Shown here one piece after another: positions 54,094 through 64,000 of a stretch of 64,000 nucleotides of DNA. This DNA comes from Dactylosporangium fulvum. Lineage in GTDB: Bacteria > Actinomycetota > Actinomycetes > Mycobacteriales > Micromonosporaceae. Position numbers and translations under genes: made by a program. Every line of letters starts with the position of its first letter. The first letter of the stretch is position 1. The stretch spans positions 9,324,501 through 9,388,500 of the forward strand of contig NZ_CP073720.1 of assembly GCF_025137375.1 (NCBI RefSeq). The letters run 5' to 3'. The notes under the pieces were generated by a model, which saw only the letters and a program-made list of their open reading frames with translations, was not told the DNA's origin and ran no database searches.

Positions 54094-55301
54094 GGACTGA
54101 CCAGCTCCTTCATCTCGGACACGGCAGGCACGGCCATGGGGTCGAAGCCGTGTGCGAGTCCAAGATAAATGGAGGCGAAGTCCGGCACGGCGACGAGCGA
54201 CGCCAATCGTTCCAGAGCGGATCCGCCCTCGGCGGTGATCAGACTCACCCGGACACCCCGGCGTTCGGCCAGCTCCTGGACAGCCTCGGCGCGCCGCTCC
54301 TCGACAGCTGTCGGCTCGCCGTCCAGCTCCTCCTCGTCGGCGGCGAGGCCGCCGTCACGCAGCAGCACGAGCCGCAGCCGGGTCGGTCCGCCGCTCTCGT
54401 TGTCGGACGGGTCGGCGAAGATGTCCCGGTCGGCCTCGGCGAGCCCGCCGTAGACCCCGTCGAGCAGGCCGACGCGGCCGCGGCCCGCCTCGCCGAGCGC
54501 GCCGGCGACTGCCGGGTAGCGCGCGTTGGCCGACAGCGTGTCGCCGAACCGCCGTGCGGCGACCGTCGCCAGCGGCGAGGAGCCCCAGACGATCGGCACC
54601 GAGTGGGCGAGGTCGAGCGCGAGGCTCTTGCCCGGGTTGACGAACGATTCGAGCGTCATCCGGCAGCGGTCCGCGTCCGCGTCGAGGCGGGAGGCCGTCT
54701 CGGCGAAGTCCGCCTCGTTGACCTTGACCAGGCCGAGCTGGCGGGCGGCCAGCAGGACGGGCACCGCCAGGCCCCAGAGGCTGGCCCGGGCCGGGGCACG
54801 CCGCGGCACCGGGATGAACGGTGCGCGGAACCGGTCGGCGAGGGCGTGCAGCTGGGTGTCGGGCGCACCGATCGCGACCAGCCGGGCGCCCCGCCGGCCG
54901 GCGGCCTCGGCGGCGGCGAGCGCCTCCGGAGAGCGGCCGGACGCGGACACCGCGATGACCACGTCGGCGGCGCCGACCCAGCCGGGGATGCCGGCGCTGC
55001 GGTGCGCCAGGACCGGCACCGGGCAGCGCGGCCCGGCGACGGTTTCCAGGATGTCCCCGGTGCGCGCGGCAGTGCCGACACCGGCGACGACCACCGCGCG
55101 CGGCCGCCCCTCGTCGGCCAGCGAGCTCAGGTCCGTCTCGGCGGCCAGCGCCGCCGACTCCCGCACCTGGGCACCCGCCGACGCGGTGGCCCGCAGCATG
55201 CCACCGGGATCGTTGCGCTCCAGCGTTTCGGCGTTGTCCAGGAGCGCGAGGTCGATCTCCCGGTGTCCACGTACCCCGGCGGTGCCTTCCAGTGGGTTCA
55301 C
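54090..55301 (-). CDS. SIS-domain phosphosugar isomerase-like protein
   Basis: A 403-residue cytosolic protein with two SIS halves. The first has AVVVAGVGTAARTGDI and VIAVSASGRSPEALAAAEAA; the second has VPIVWGSSPLATVAARRFGD and VYGGLAEADRDIFADPSDN. This is the pattern of the Rv3256c family, related to bifunctional phosphoglucose/phosphomannose isomerases. It starts at GTG 55301, overlapping the small Trm112-like gene (GTGA). Located between manB and manA, it probably acts on a mannose or glucose phosphate, which is inferred from context. Confidence 0.88.
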   Translation of the reverse strand: MNPLEGTAGVRGHREIDLALLDNAETLERNDPGGMLRATASAGAQVRESAALAAETDLSSLADEGRPRAVVVAGVGTAARTGDILETVAGPRCPVPVLAHRSAGIPGWVGAADVVIAVSASGRSPEALAAAEAAGRRGARLVAIGAPDTQLHALADRFRAPFIPVPRRAPARASLWGLAVPVLLAARQLGLVKVNEADFAETASRLDADADRCRMTLESFVNPGKSLALDLAHSVPIVWGSSPLATVAARRFGDTLSANARYPAVAGALGEAGRGRVGLLDGVYGGLAEADRDIFADPSDNESGGPTRLRLVLLRDGGLAADEEELDGEPTAVEERRAEAVQELAERRGVRVSLITAEGGSALERLASLVAVPDFASIYLGLAHGFDPMAVPAVSEMKELVSP

Positions 55302-55492
55302 CGCTGGTCTCCCTCCGCGCCGGCGGGGTTCCGGGCCTCGTCGAGCAGGAGCACCGGGATGCCGTCGCGGATCTCGTAGACCCGCCCGCACTCCGTGCAG
55401 GTCAGCGTCTGCTCGTCCGCGTCGAGCGTGAGCTCGGCGTGGTGTTCGTCGGGACAGCGCAGGATCAAAAGCAAGGCGGGATCGACGGACAC
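55298..55492 (-). CDS. Trm112-like small zinc-ribbon protein
   Basis: A 64-residue protein: VSVDPALLLILRCPDEHHAE, then LTCTECGRVYEIRDGIPVLL. The second knuckle CTEC is complete, but the first reads CPDEHH where relatives have CPxC, so a cysteine is replaced and His may serve. GTG 55492 is chosen because AAGGAG lies nine bases upstream; an ATG three codons earlier has it adjacent. Relatives are partners of methyltransferases or ride beside manB in actinobacteria; the role here is unknown. Confidence 0.8.
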   Translation of the reverse strand: MSVDPALLLILRCPDEHHAELTLDADEQTLTCTECGRVYEIRDGIPVLLLDEARNPAGAEGDQR

Positions 55493-55517
55493 GCGTGCCA
55501 TCTCCTTCAAGCGGTCG

Positions 55518-56882
55518 TCAGCGGCGGATCACACCCAGCATCTCATCGCGCAGGGCGGCCGTCCGCTCGGCGGTGGGCGCCTCAACGTTAAGCCGCAGCA
55601 GCGGCTCCGTGTTCGACGGGCGCACGTTGGCCCAACTGCCGTCCGGAAAGCTCAGCGTGATGCCGTCGAGCCGGTCCACCGGCACCGCGTAGAACTCCTC
55701 GATCTCCCGCATCTTCGCGGCGGGGTCGGCGACGGTGGAGTTGATCTCGCCCGAGGCGACGTATCGCTCGTAGTCCTTGGCCAGCGCGGACAGCGGTGTC
55801 GCCTGGCCGCCGAGCATGGCGAGCGTGTGCATGGCGGCCAGCATGCCGGTGTCGGCGCCCCAGAAGTCGCGGAAGTAGTAGTGGGCCGAGTGCTCCCCGC
55901 CGAAGACCGCGCCGGTGCGGGCCATCTCGGCCTTGATGAACGAGTGACCGACGCGGGTGCGCACCGGCTCGCCGCCGTGCTCCCGAATGATCTCGGGCAC
56001 CACGTGCGACGTGATCAGGTTGTGGATGATCGTGGCGCCCGGCACCTTGGCCAGCTCGCGGACGGCCACCATGGCGGTGATCACCGATGGTGAGACGGCC
56101 TCGCCGCGCTCGTCGACGACAAAGCAGCGGTCGGCGTCGCCGTCGAAGGCCAGCCCGAGGTCGGCGCCGGTCTCGCGGACCTTCGCCTGCAGGTCGACCA
56201 GGTTCGCCGGCTCGAGCGGGTTCGCCTCGTGGTTGGGGAACGTGCCGTCGAGCTCGAAGTAGAGCGGGATGATCGTCAGCGGCAGGCCCTCGCCCAGCAC
56301 CGCGGGCACGGTGTAGCCGGCCATGCCGTTGCCGGCGTCGACGACCACGGTGAGCGGCCGGATGCCGCTGAGGTCGACGAGCCCGCGCAGGTGGGCGGCG
56401 TAGTCGGCAAGCAGGCCGCGTTGCTCGACGGAGCCCTTCGGCTCGCCGGCGCGGGAGCCGGAGTCGAGCAGCTCCTGCGCCCGGGAGCGGATCTCGGCCA
56501 GGCCGGTGTCCTGGCCGACCGGCTTGGCGCCCTGCTTGCAGAGTTTGATCCCGTTGTACTGCGCGGGATTGTGACTCGCCGTGAACATCGCGCCCGGCAG
56601 GTCGAGGGCGCCGGACGCGTAGTACAGCAGGTCCGTCGAGCCCAGGCCGGCCTCCAGGACGTCGGCGCCCTCGGCGCGCGCACCGGCGGCGAACGCGGCC
56701 GCGAGCGCCGGGCCGGACTCGCGCATGTCGTGCGCGGTGACGATACGCTCCGCGAACTCCCCACGAGCACGCAGCGTCTGCACAAAAGCGCGTCCCAGCG
56801 CCTCGGCGACCGTCTCGTTGAGCTGATCGGGCACGGTGCCCCGCACGTCATACGCCTTGACGATCCGGCTCAGGTCGATCAC
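55518..56882 (-). CDS. manB: Phosphomannomutase / phosphoglucomutase
   Basis: The enzyme moves phosphate between C6 and C1 of mannose (or glucose). The 454-residue product has the active serine in TASHNPAQYNG, the magnesium loop DGDADRC, the sugar-binding GGEHSAHYYFRD and the phosphate-binding RPSNTEPLLRLN. It starts at GTG 56882. It is the first gene of the manB-Trm112-SIS-CDF-manA run and the counterpart of Rv3257c. Confidence 0.95.
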   Translation of the reverse strand: MIDLSRIVKAYDVRGTVPDQLNETVAEALGRAFVQTLRARGEFAERIVTAHDMRESGPALAAAFAAGARAEGADVLEAGLGSTDLLYYASGALDLPGAMFTASHNPAQYNGIKLCKQGAKPVGQDTGLAEIRSRAQELLDSGSRAGEPKGSVEQRGLLADYAAHLRGLVDLSGIRPLTVVVDAGNGMAGYTVPAVLGEGLPLTIIPLYFELDGTFPNHEANPLEPANLVDLQAKVRETGADLGLAFDGDADRCFVVDERGEAVSPSVITAMVAVRELAKVPGATIIHNLITSHVVPEIIREHGGEPVRTRVGHSFIKAEMARTGAVFGGEHSAHYYFRDFWGADTGMLAAMHTLAMLGGQATPLSALAKDYERYVASGEINSTVADPAAKMREIEEFYAVPVDRLDGITLSFPDGSWANVRPSNTEPLLRLNVEAPTAERTAALRDEMLGVIRR

Positions 56883-57006
56883 AGTCCCGCACCCCTGTCG
56901 TGGTCGATGTTCCTACCGAGGAGCCTAGTGCGGTTGCGTTCCGTACACGTGTCAGTCCGGAGTTGCCGAGGTGAGATGGAGTAAAGGTTGTGGTACAGGA
57001 TGAGGC

Positions 57007-57978
57007 ATGGCCGAGGAAGGTAACTCTTTCCGGGCGATTCTCGCCGCGCTCGCCGCCAATCTCGGCATCGCGCTCAGCAAGTTCGTCGCATACCTGTTCA
57101 CCGGCTCGTCGTCGCTGCTCGCGGAGACGGTCCACTCCGTTGCCGACACCGCCAACCAGGTGTTGCTGCTGATCGGCGGGCGCCGTGCCCGGCAGCGGGC
57201 CAGCCAGCTGCACCCCTTCGGCTACGCCCGCTTCCGGTACTTCTACGGCTTCCTCGTCACCCTCGTGATCTTCCTCGTCGGCGGGGTGTTCGCCCTCTTC
57301 GAGGGGTACGAGAAGCTGCACCACCCGAAGCCGGTCGAGTCCCCTGTCTGGGCCTTCGCGGTCCTGGGCGTCTCGATCGCCCTGGAGTCGTTCTCGCTGC
57401 GCACGGCGGTGCGGGAGGCGGAGCCGTCCCGGCACGGGCTGTCCTGGCTGCGGTTCATCCGCACCACCCGCTCGCCCGAGCTGCCCGTGGTGCTCGCCGA
57501 GGACTTCGGCGCGCTGACCGGCCTGACGTTCGCCCTGTTCGGCATCACCCTCGCCGTCATCACCGGCGACGGGCGCTGGGACGCGATCGGGACCCTGGCG
57601 ATCGGCGTCCTGCTCGTCGTCATCTCGATCACCCTGTCGCAGCGGATGCGCAGCCTGCTGATCGGCGAGTCGGCCGACAACGTCACCCTCCGGCGCATCG
57701 AGGCCGCGATCGAGAGCGAGCCGCCGATCGAGCGGGTGATCCACCTGCGTACCTCGCACCTCGGCCCCGACCAGCTGCTGATCGCGGCGAAGGTGGCCGT
57801 GCCGGCGGAGGAGACCATGGCCCAGGTGGCGAAGGCGATCAACCGGGCCGAGGCGCGGATCCGCGCGGAGGTCGACCACGAGTGCTTCATCTTCCTCGAG
57901 CCCGACGTGTTCGACCAGCGGCTCTTCGAGGCCGCCGACCGGCCGCCGGGCTCCTCGCAGGAGCCCGGCTGGGACTGA
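57007..57978 (+). CDS. Cation diffusion facilitator family transporter (second copy)
   Basis: A 323-residue paralogue of the protein at 53131-54093, with LLAETVHSVADTANQ in helix two, VVLAEDFGALTG in helix five and VERVIHLRTSHLGPDQLLIA-like text in the cytoplasmic domain (IERVIHLRTSHLGPDQ). It is divergent from manB, 124 bases away. Both copies flank the mannose genes, suggesting a local duplication. Metal unknown. Confidence 0.9.
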   Translation: MAEEGNSFRAILAALAANLGIALSKFVAYLFTGSSSLLAETVHSVADTANQVLLLIGGRRARQRASQLHPFGYARFRYFYGFLVTLVIFLVGGVFALFEGYEKLHHPKPVESPVWAFAVLGVSIALESFSLRTAVREAEPSRHGLSWLRFIRTTRSPELPVVLAEDFGALTGLTFALFGITLAVITGDGRWDAIGTLAIGVLLVVISITLSQRMRSLLIGESADNVTLRRIEAAIESEPPIERVIHLRTSHLGPDQLLIAAKVAVPAEETMAQVAKAINRAEARIRAEVDHECFIFLEPDVFDQRLFEAADRPPGSSQEPGWD

Positions 57979-57993
57979 CCTCCCGTAACCGGC

Positions 57994-59427
57994 CTACAGC
58001 TGGAGGCCGGTCAGGACCATCACCCGTTCCTCGGTGTAGTCGGCCATCGCCGACGCCAGGCCCTCACGGCCGACGCCGCTGGCCTTCGCGCCGCCGTACG
58101 GCATCTGGTCGGCCCGGTAGCTGGGGACGTCACCGACGATGACCCCACCGACGTCCAGCACCCGGTGCGCCTCGAACGCACGGTCCAGCCGCCGGGTGAA
58201 CACGCCGGCCTGCAACCCGTACTGCGAGTCGTTGACGGCGGCGAAACCGGCCTCGTCCGACGGGATGCGCTCCAGGACCAGCACCGGGCCGAAAACCTCT
58301 TCCGTGACGACCTTCGCCTCGGCCGGTGCCGCCGCCAGCACCGTCGGCGCGTAGGAGGCGCCCTCGCGCGTCCCGCCGGTCAGGAGCTTGGCGCCGGCCG
58401 AGACCGCCTCGGCGACCCACGCCTCGACGCGCTCGGCCGCGGCCGCGCTGATCAGCGGGCCGACGTCGGTCGCCTCGTCGGACGGGTCGCCGGTCCGCTG
58501 CCCCTCGACGGCGGCGACGAGCTTGTCGGCGAGGGTGTCGTAGTGCCGCTCGTGCACGTAGACCCGCTGGACCGCGATGCAGCTCTGTCCCGCCTGGTAA
58601 TTGGAGAAGGTGGCGATGCGGGAGGCGGCCCAGTCGAGGTCGTCCCAGTCCTCGCAGACGACCACGGCCGCGTTGCCGCCGAGCTCGAGCGTGACGTGCT
58701 TGCGCGGGACCGCGTCGCGAATCTGCCAGCCGACCGGGCCGGAACCGGTGAACGACACGACCGGCAGCCGGGGGTCGGCGACGAGGGCGGCCGCGCGATC
58801 GTTGGGGATCGGCACGATCGACCACATGCCCTCGGGCAGGTCGGTCTCGGCGAGGATCTCACCGAGCACCAGCGCGCTCAGCGGCGTGGCCGGGGCGGGC
58901 TTGAGCACGATCGGCGCACCGACCGCGAGCGCCGGCGCGACCTTGTGCGCGACCAGGTTCAGCGGGAAGTTGAACGGCGAGATGCCGAGCACCGGGCCGC
59001 GCGGCACCCGCTTGACCAGGGCGAGCCGGCCGGTCGCGATCGGGTCGGTGTCGAGACGCTGCACCGCGCCGGAGAAGCGGCGGGCCTCTTCCGCCGCCCA
59101 GCGGAACGTCGAGACGGCGCGGCCGACCTCGGCACGCGACCACTTCAGCGGCTTGCCGTTCTCTGCGGTGATCAGCTTCGCGATCTCCTCGGCGCGCTCC
59201 TTCAGCCGGGCGCTCACGTGGTCGAGCGCGGCGGCGCGGGTGCTGGCCGGAAGCGCGGCGGCCACCGGTGCCACGGCCGCGGCGGCGGCCACCGCCTCCT
59301 CCACCTGCTCCGGGGTGGCATTGGCGGTGCTGCCCACCGGGCGCCCGTCATACGGATGCCGGATCTCGACGACGTCGTCACTGGCGGCCGGGCGGCCGGC
59401 GATGTAGAACGGGGTCACGATCCCCAT
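57994..59427 (-). CDS. Aldehyde dehydrogenase, probable succinate-semialdehyde type
   Basis: A 477-residue NAD(P)-dependent aldehyde dehydrogenase. The catalytic Cys is in YQAGQSCIAVQR and the Glu in VTLELGGNAAVV; the cofactor pocket is in ISPFNFPLNLVAHKVAPAL. It is divergent from the aminobutyraldehyde dehydrogenase and gabT genes, so oxidation of succinate semialdehyde would complete that pathway, but the sequence resembles broad-range and glyceraldehyde-type ALDHs and the substrate is inferred. ATG at 59427. Confidence 0.85.
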   Translation of the reverse strand: MGIVTPFYIAGRPAASDDVVEIRHPYDGRPVGSTANATPEQVEEAVAAAAAVAPVAAALPASTRAAALDHVSARLKERAEEIAKLITAENGKPLKWSRAEVGRAVSTFRWAAEEARRFSGAVQRLDTDPIATGRLALVKRVPRGPVLGISPFNFPLNLVAHKVAPALAVGAPIVLKPAPATPLSALVLGEILAETDLPEGMWSIVPIPNDRAAALVADPRLPVVSFTGSGPVGWQIRDAVPRKHVTLELGGNAAVVVCEDWDDLDWAASRIATFSNYQAGQSCIAVQRVYVHERHYDTLADKLVAAVEGQRTGDPSDEATDVGPLISAAAAERVEAWVAEAVSAGAKLLTGGTREGASYAPTVLAAAPAEAKVVTEEVFGPVLVLERIPSDEAGFAAVNDSQYGLQAGVFTRRLDRAFEAHRVLDVGGVIVGDVPSYRADQMPYGGAKASGVGREGLASAMADYTEERVMVLTGLQL

Positions 59428-59523
59428 CCTATGCCCGTTCACGGCGCGGAAACAGTTGCTCAAGGGGTTGTGCACTGCGGATTCGATGGAAAGATGTGGC
59501 TGCCGGCACTCAAAGGAGTGGAC

Positions 59524-60953
<1,430 letters not shown>

Positions 60954-60954
<1 letters not shown>

Positions 60955-62279
60955 TGTCGCTGTCCTCAGACCTCCACAAGCGCCGCACCGCCGCCGTCGC
61001 GCGAGGTGTCGGCAGCATGATCACGTCCTATGTGGACCACGCCGGGGGCGGCACGCTGACCGACGTGGACGGCCGCGAGTGGATCGACCTGGCGGCCGGC
61101 ATCGCGGTCACCAACGTCGGCAACGCCGCACCGCGGGTCGTCGAGGCGGTGCGGCGGCAGGCCGAGCGGTTCACCCACACCTGCTTCATGATCGCGCCGT
61201 ACGAGAGCTACGTCGCGGTCTGCGAGCAGCTGAACTCGCTGACGCCCGGGGCGTTCGAGAAGCGGTCGGCGCTGTTCAACTCGGGCGCCGAGGCGGTGGA
61301 GAACGCCGTGAAGATCGCCCGGCACGCGACCGGCAGGCAGGCCGTCGTCGTGTTCGACCACGCGTACCACGGCCGGACCAACCTGACGATGGCGCTGACG
61401 GCGAAGTCGATGCCATACAAGCACGGCTTCGGCCCGTTCGCCGGGGAGATCTACCGGGTGCCGATGTCGTACCCGTTCCGCGACGGCCTCACCGGGCCGG
61501 ACGCGGCAGCCCTGGCGATCAACATGATCGAGAAGCAGGTGGGCGCCGACCAGGTCGCCGCGGTGCTGATCGAGCCGATCCAGGGCGAGGGTGGCTTCGT
61601 GGTGCCCGCGCCGGGCTTCCTGTCGTCGCTCTCGGCGTGGGCCAAGGCGGCAGGCGCCCTCTTCGTCGCCGACGAGATCCAGACCGGGTTCTGCCGCACG
61701 GGCGACTGGTTCGCCTCGACGTTCGAGGGCGTGGAGCCCGATCTCATCACGACCGCGAAGGGCATCGCCGGCGGCCTTCCGCTGGCGGCCGTGACCGGGC
61801 GGGCGTCGATGATGGACGCGGTGCACGTCGGCGGGCTGGGCGGCACGTACGGTGGCAACCCCGTCGCCTGCGCGGCGGCGCTCGCGTCGATCGAGACGAT
61901 GCGGGAGCTGGACCTGTGCGCCGCCGCCCGCCGGATCGAGTCGGTGATGCTGCCCCGCCTGCGTGCGATGGCGGCGGACCACCCGTTCATCGGCGATGTC
62001 CGTGGCCGGGGCGCGATGCTGGCGATGGAGATCGTCGTGCCGGGCTCGGCCGCGCCGGGCGCGCTGACGGCCGAGCGGGTGCACGGCCGGGGTGCCCCGC
62101 TGGGCGCGACCCCGGATCCCGCGCGGACGGCAGCGATCCAGAAGGCGGCGCACGAGGCGGGCCTGCTGCTGCTGACCTGCGGCACGCACAGCAACGTGAT
62201 CCGCTTCCTCCCGCCGCTGGTGATGGACGACACGACCCTGAAGCAAGCCCTGACCCTGCTGAAGTCAGCGCTCGGATGA
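60954..62279 (+). CDS. gabT: 4-aminobutyrate aminotransferase
   Basis: A 441-residue PLP enzyme that moves the amino group of GABA to 2-oxoglutarate, giving succinate semialdehyde and glutamate. Class III signatures are FNSGAEAVENAVKIARHATG, VADEIQTGFCRTG, and the PLP lysine in LITTAKGIAGGLPLAA. The start ATG overlaps the preceding stop. Could also accept related diamines; assignment is by family and neighbours. Confidence 0.92.
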
Positions 62280-62299
62280 CGACCGCGCCCCTTTCACGC

Positions 62300-62368
62300 G
62301 ATCTTGGAGTTGTGGTCCTGACTATTTCGGTTTATGTCGGACAAGTTAGGGACCACAACTCCAAGATC
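62300..62368. repeat. 69-bp extragenic palindrome, copy 1
   Basis: Arms GATCTTGGAGTTGTGGTCC and its exact complement (19 bases each) enclose a 31-base loop. It matches copy 2 at 63306-63374 in inverse orientation with one difference in 69. The two copies bracket the DUF559-like gene, whose TGA lies in this repeat. Confidence 0.95.
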
Positions 62369-63203
62369 ACGAAAGGAGGGAGCGGACCGTCGACAGCAGC
62401 GCGGCCGGATGCTTGTACAGGTCGTCCGCCGTAAAGTAGCGCATGACCCATCCCCGGTCGGCCAGCCAGTTCATCCGGGTGCGATCCCGACGGAAGGTCA
62501 TAGGCTCGAGGTGTGAGGCGCCGTCGTACTCCAGGCCCACGCGATGCCGCGGATAGGCTAGGTCCAGGCGATACCGGCCCACTCCCTCGTCGTCAAGAAT
62601 CCAGAACTGCGGCTCGGGCGACGGCAACTTGCCGTCGAACAGCATCAATCTGAGGTGGCTCTCCTGAGCGCACGCCGCGCGGCCGTCCGCGAGCGGGACG
62701 AGTTCCCGCGCCTGCCGCACGCCTTTCAGGCCGGAGTGCCGACATACCTCGCCGGCCAAGTCGGCGGCATCGCAGACGCCGACACGCAATGCCGCATCCA
62801 GCGTGGCGATCGCATCGAGTCGCCGTTGCAGTTTCGCCAGGTCGATGGCAGCGCGGGCGGGCGGAACGACCGGGATACCGCCGATCAGCACAGGGTCGAG
62901 GACCGGAACAACGGCCTCATGGGTCACGACGCCGCTGATCTCGGGCCGCGCGAGGCCTGCAGGCACCATGACGTGCACCCGGTCAGGCTGTCCCGCAAAG
63001 CCGTAGACGTGGGCCGCCGACCAGTGGCTCAGCAGGACGTCGTCAGGTAGCCGCAGGAACAGTGCCCTGAGCTCGGTCATCGAGCTCGCGTCGCCTCCGA
63101 GGTAAACGCCACGCGTAACGCGCACCAGGGCACCGTCACGGACGCGCGGACGTGTCAAGCCACGATCCAACAGGTATCGATACGGGTAAAGGATCCCGGA
63201 CAT
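62367..63203 (-). CDS. AbiEi-like / DUF559 (Vsr-fold) protein
   Basis: A 278-residue protein. The N-terminus (LLDRGLTRPRVRDGALVRVT, RGVYLGGDA) resembles the winged helix of AbiEi-type antitoxins. The C-terminus (about 205-278) has the DUF559 endonuclease-like core: YRLDLAYP, VGLEYDG, then RTRMNWLADRGWVMRYFTAD. The D...E-Y-D pattern is that of PD-(D/E)XK folds, so nuclease activity is possible but unproven. ATG at 63203 is used; an ATG four codons upstream is the alternative. Both ends abut inverted palindromes, and the stop codon falls inside one. Confidence 0.82.
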   Translation of the reverse strand: MSGILYPYRYLLDRGLTRPRVRDGALVRVTRGVYLGGDASSMTELRALFLRLPDDVLLSHWSAAHVYGFAGQPDRVHVMVPAGLARPEISGVVTHEAVVPVLDPVLIGGIPVVPPARAAIDLAKLQRRLDAIATLDAALRVGVCDAADLAGEVCRHSGLKGVRQARELVPLADGRAACAQESHLRLMLFDGKLPSPEPQFWILDDEGVGRYRLDLAYPRHRVGLEYDGASHLEPMTFRRDRTRMNWLADRGWVMRYFTADDLYKHPAALLSTVRSLLS

Positions 63204-63305
63204 GACCGAAAGCATTCCGCGACACCGCACGTTCCGCTGACACCCCGACACCCTCCTGTGGACAACACCTCTCCTGTGGACAACCCCCGCCCCTCTCAGG
63301 TGCGC

Positions 63306-63374
63306 GATCTTGGAGTTGTGGTCCCTAACTTGTCCGACATAAACGGAAATAGTCAGGACCACAACTCCAAGATC
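63306..63374. repeat. 69-bp extragenic palindrome, copy 2 (inverted)
   Basis: Inverted copy of 62300-62368. Loop and arms are the reverse complement apart from one base in the loop (CGG versus CCG). It lies 102 bases upstream of the DUF559 gene start, with TGCGC/GCGCA bordering the arms. Confidence 0.95.
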
Positions 63375-63436
63375 GCGCAACGGGGGTACGGGAGCGGAGC
63401 GGGGGCGCGGGAGCGGGGCGCGGAGCGGCGGGTGGG

Positions 63437-64000
63437 TCAGCGGCCGTCGAGTAGCGGCTGACGGGGATCCCAGGCGTCGCCCCTCCGGCGGCGGGCCAGC
63501 GCCGACAGCGCCTCCAGGACCACGCGGTTGGCCAGGTAGGCGGTGATCTCGGCGTGGTCGTAGGGCGGGCTGACCTCGACGACGTCCACGCCGACGATCG
63601 GCAGCTCGTAGCAGCACCGGCGTACCGCGTCGAGGAGCTGGCGCGCGGTCAGGCCACCCGGCTCCGGCGTCCCCGTGCCGGGTGCCATCCCGGGGTCCAC
63701 CACGTCGACGTCGACCGACAGGAACACGCCGTCGCAGTCGTCCACCGCGATGCCGAACGCCTCGGTCAGGCACTCGTCCAGCCCACGGGCGACGATCTCG
63801 GTCATCTCGTACGACCGCATCCGCTGCTGCGCCATCCAGTCCAGCGTCGCCGGGCCGGGCCAGTAGCCGCGCAGGCCGATCTGCAGGAAGCGGTCGCCGC
63901 GGACGGCGCCCGACTCGATCAGGCGGCGCATCGGCTGGCCGTGGCCGACCAGGGAGCCGAACTCGGTGTCGCCGGTGTCGGCGTGCGCGTCGAAGTGCAC
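63437..64000 (-). CDS. Agmatinase / guanidinobutyrase family ureohydrolase, C-terminal part
   Basis: The last 187 codons of a manganese ureohydrolase whose start is beyond the right edge. Metal-site motifs seen are HFDAHADTGD and SVDVDVVDPGMAPGTGTPEP, the arginase-family signatures. It hydrolyses agmatine to putrescine and urea, or 4-guanidinobutyrate to GABA and urea; the fragment does not separate the two. Both products feed the neighbouring GABA genes, which supports the link. Confidence 0.9.
   Translation of the reverse strand: MHFDAHADTGDTEFGSLVGHGQPMRRLIESGAVRGDRFLQIGLRGYWPGPATLDWMAQQRMRSYEMTEIVARGLDECLTEAFGIAVDDCDGVFLSVDVDVVDPGMAPGTGTPEPGGLTARQLLDAVRRCCYELPIVGVDVVEVSPPYDHAEITAYLANRVVLEALSALARRRRGDAWDPRQPLLDGR

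Overview
The window is high-GC chromosomal DNA from an actinomycete, most likely a member of the Micromonosporaceae. This is inferred from the tmRNA with a tag ending in ALAA, the mtrA-mtrB-lpqB-comF-hpf-secA1 order shared with Mycobacterium, frequent GTG starts, probable leaderless promoters, and extragenic palindromes of a kind scattered in that family. No species can be named from the sequence alone.

Region 1 to 4.2 kb is accessory. It holds the start of a secreted CBM56-type beta-glucanase gene with a LacI-type operator, a degraded stretch, an unrecognised gene, a DUF4143 AAA ATPase and a SnoaL-like protein. Short direct repeats occur here, and a decayed copy of the ssrA 3' flank suggests insertion activity beside ssrA. 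Region 4.2 to 11.2 kb (minus strand) is the trans-translation and division block: prfB, ftsE, ftsX, an M23/LytM hydrolase with an EnvC-like coiled coil, smpB, an unusual SRPBCC-TM-CBM2-like fusion, and ssrA.

Region 11.2 to 19.4 kb carries a PadR regulator, a non-RD Ser/Thr kinase, a compact helicase-associated/WYL protein, P5C dehydrogenase (pruA), a membrane protein, DUF6912, an excisionase-type HTH protein and an Rv3235-family protein. Region 19.8 to 32.6 kb is secA1, two tandem double-GNAT acetyltransferases, a secreted GDPD, hpf, comF, lpqB, mtrB and mtrA. Divergent from mtrA, 32.7 to 37.9 kb is an overlapping operon of membrane protein, DUF4129, DUF4350, MoxR and DUF58, followed by SpoIIM and RDD membrane proteins.

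Region 40.1 to 46.0 kb is a complete oligopeptide/dipeptide ABC importer. Region 46.3 to 49.7 kb is the EfeUOB iron system under two DtxR/IdeR-like boxes. Region 49.75 to 51.5 kb is ahcY with a strong promoter and a long structured leader. Region 52 to 58 kb is the mannose-activation operon (manB, Trm112-like, SIS isomerase, CDF transporter, manA) with a second CDF paralogue alongside. Region 58 to 64 kb is an agmatine/putrescine/GABA catabolic set: two aldehyde dehydrogenases, an aminotransferase and an agmatinase-family ureohydrolase. Within it lies a DUF559/AbiEi-like gene bracketed by two inverted copies of a 69-bp palindrome.

The least explained items are the SRPBCC-TM-CBM2 fusion, the palindrome-bracketed DUF559 gene, the ssrA-flank duplication around the DUF4143 ATPase, the Shine-Dalgarno-masking hairpin ahead of the M23 gene, and the ahcY leader. 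No CRISPR array, tRNA, rRNA, integrase or transposase gene was found.
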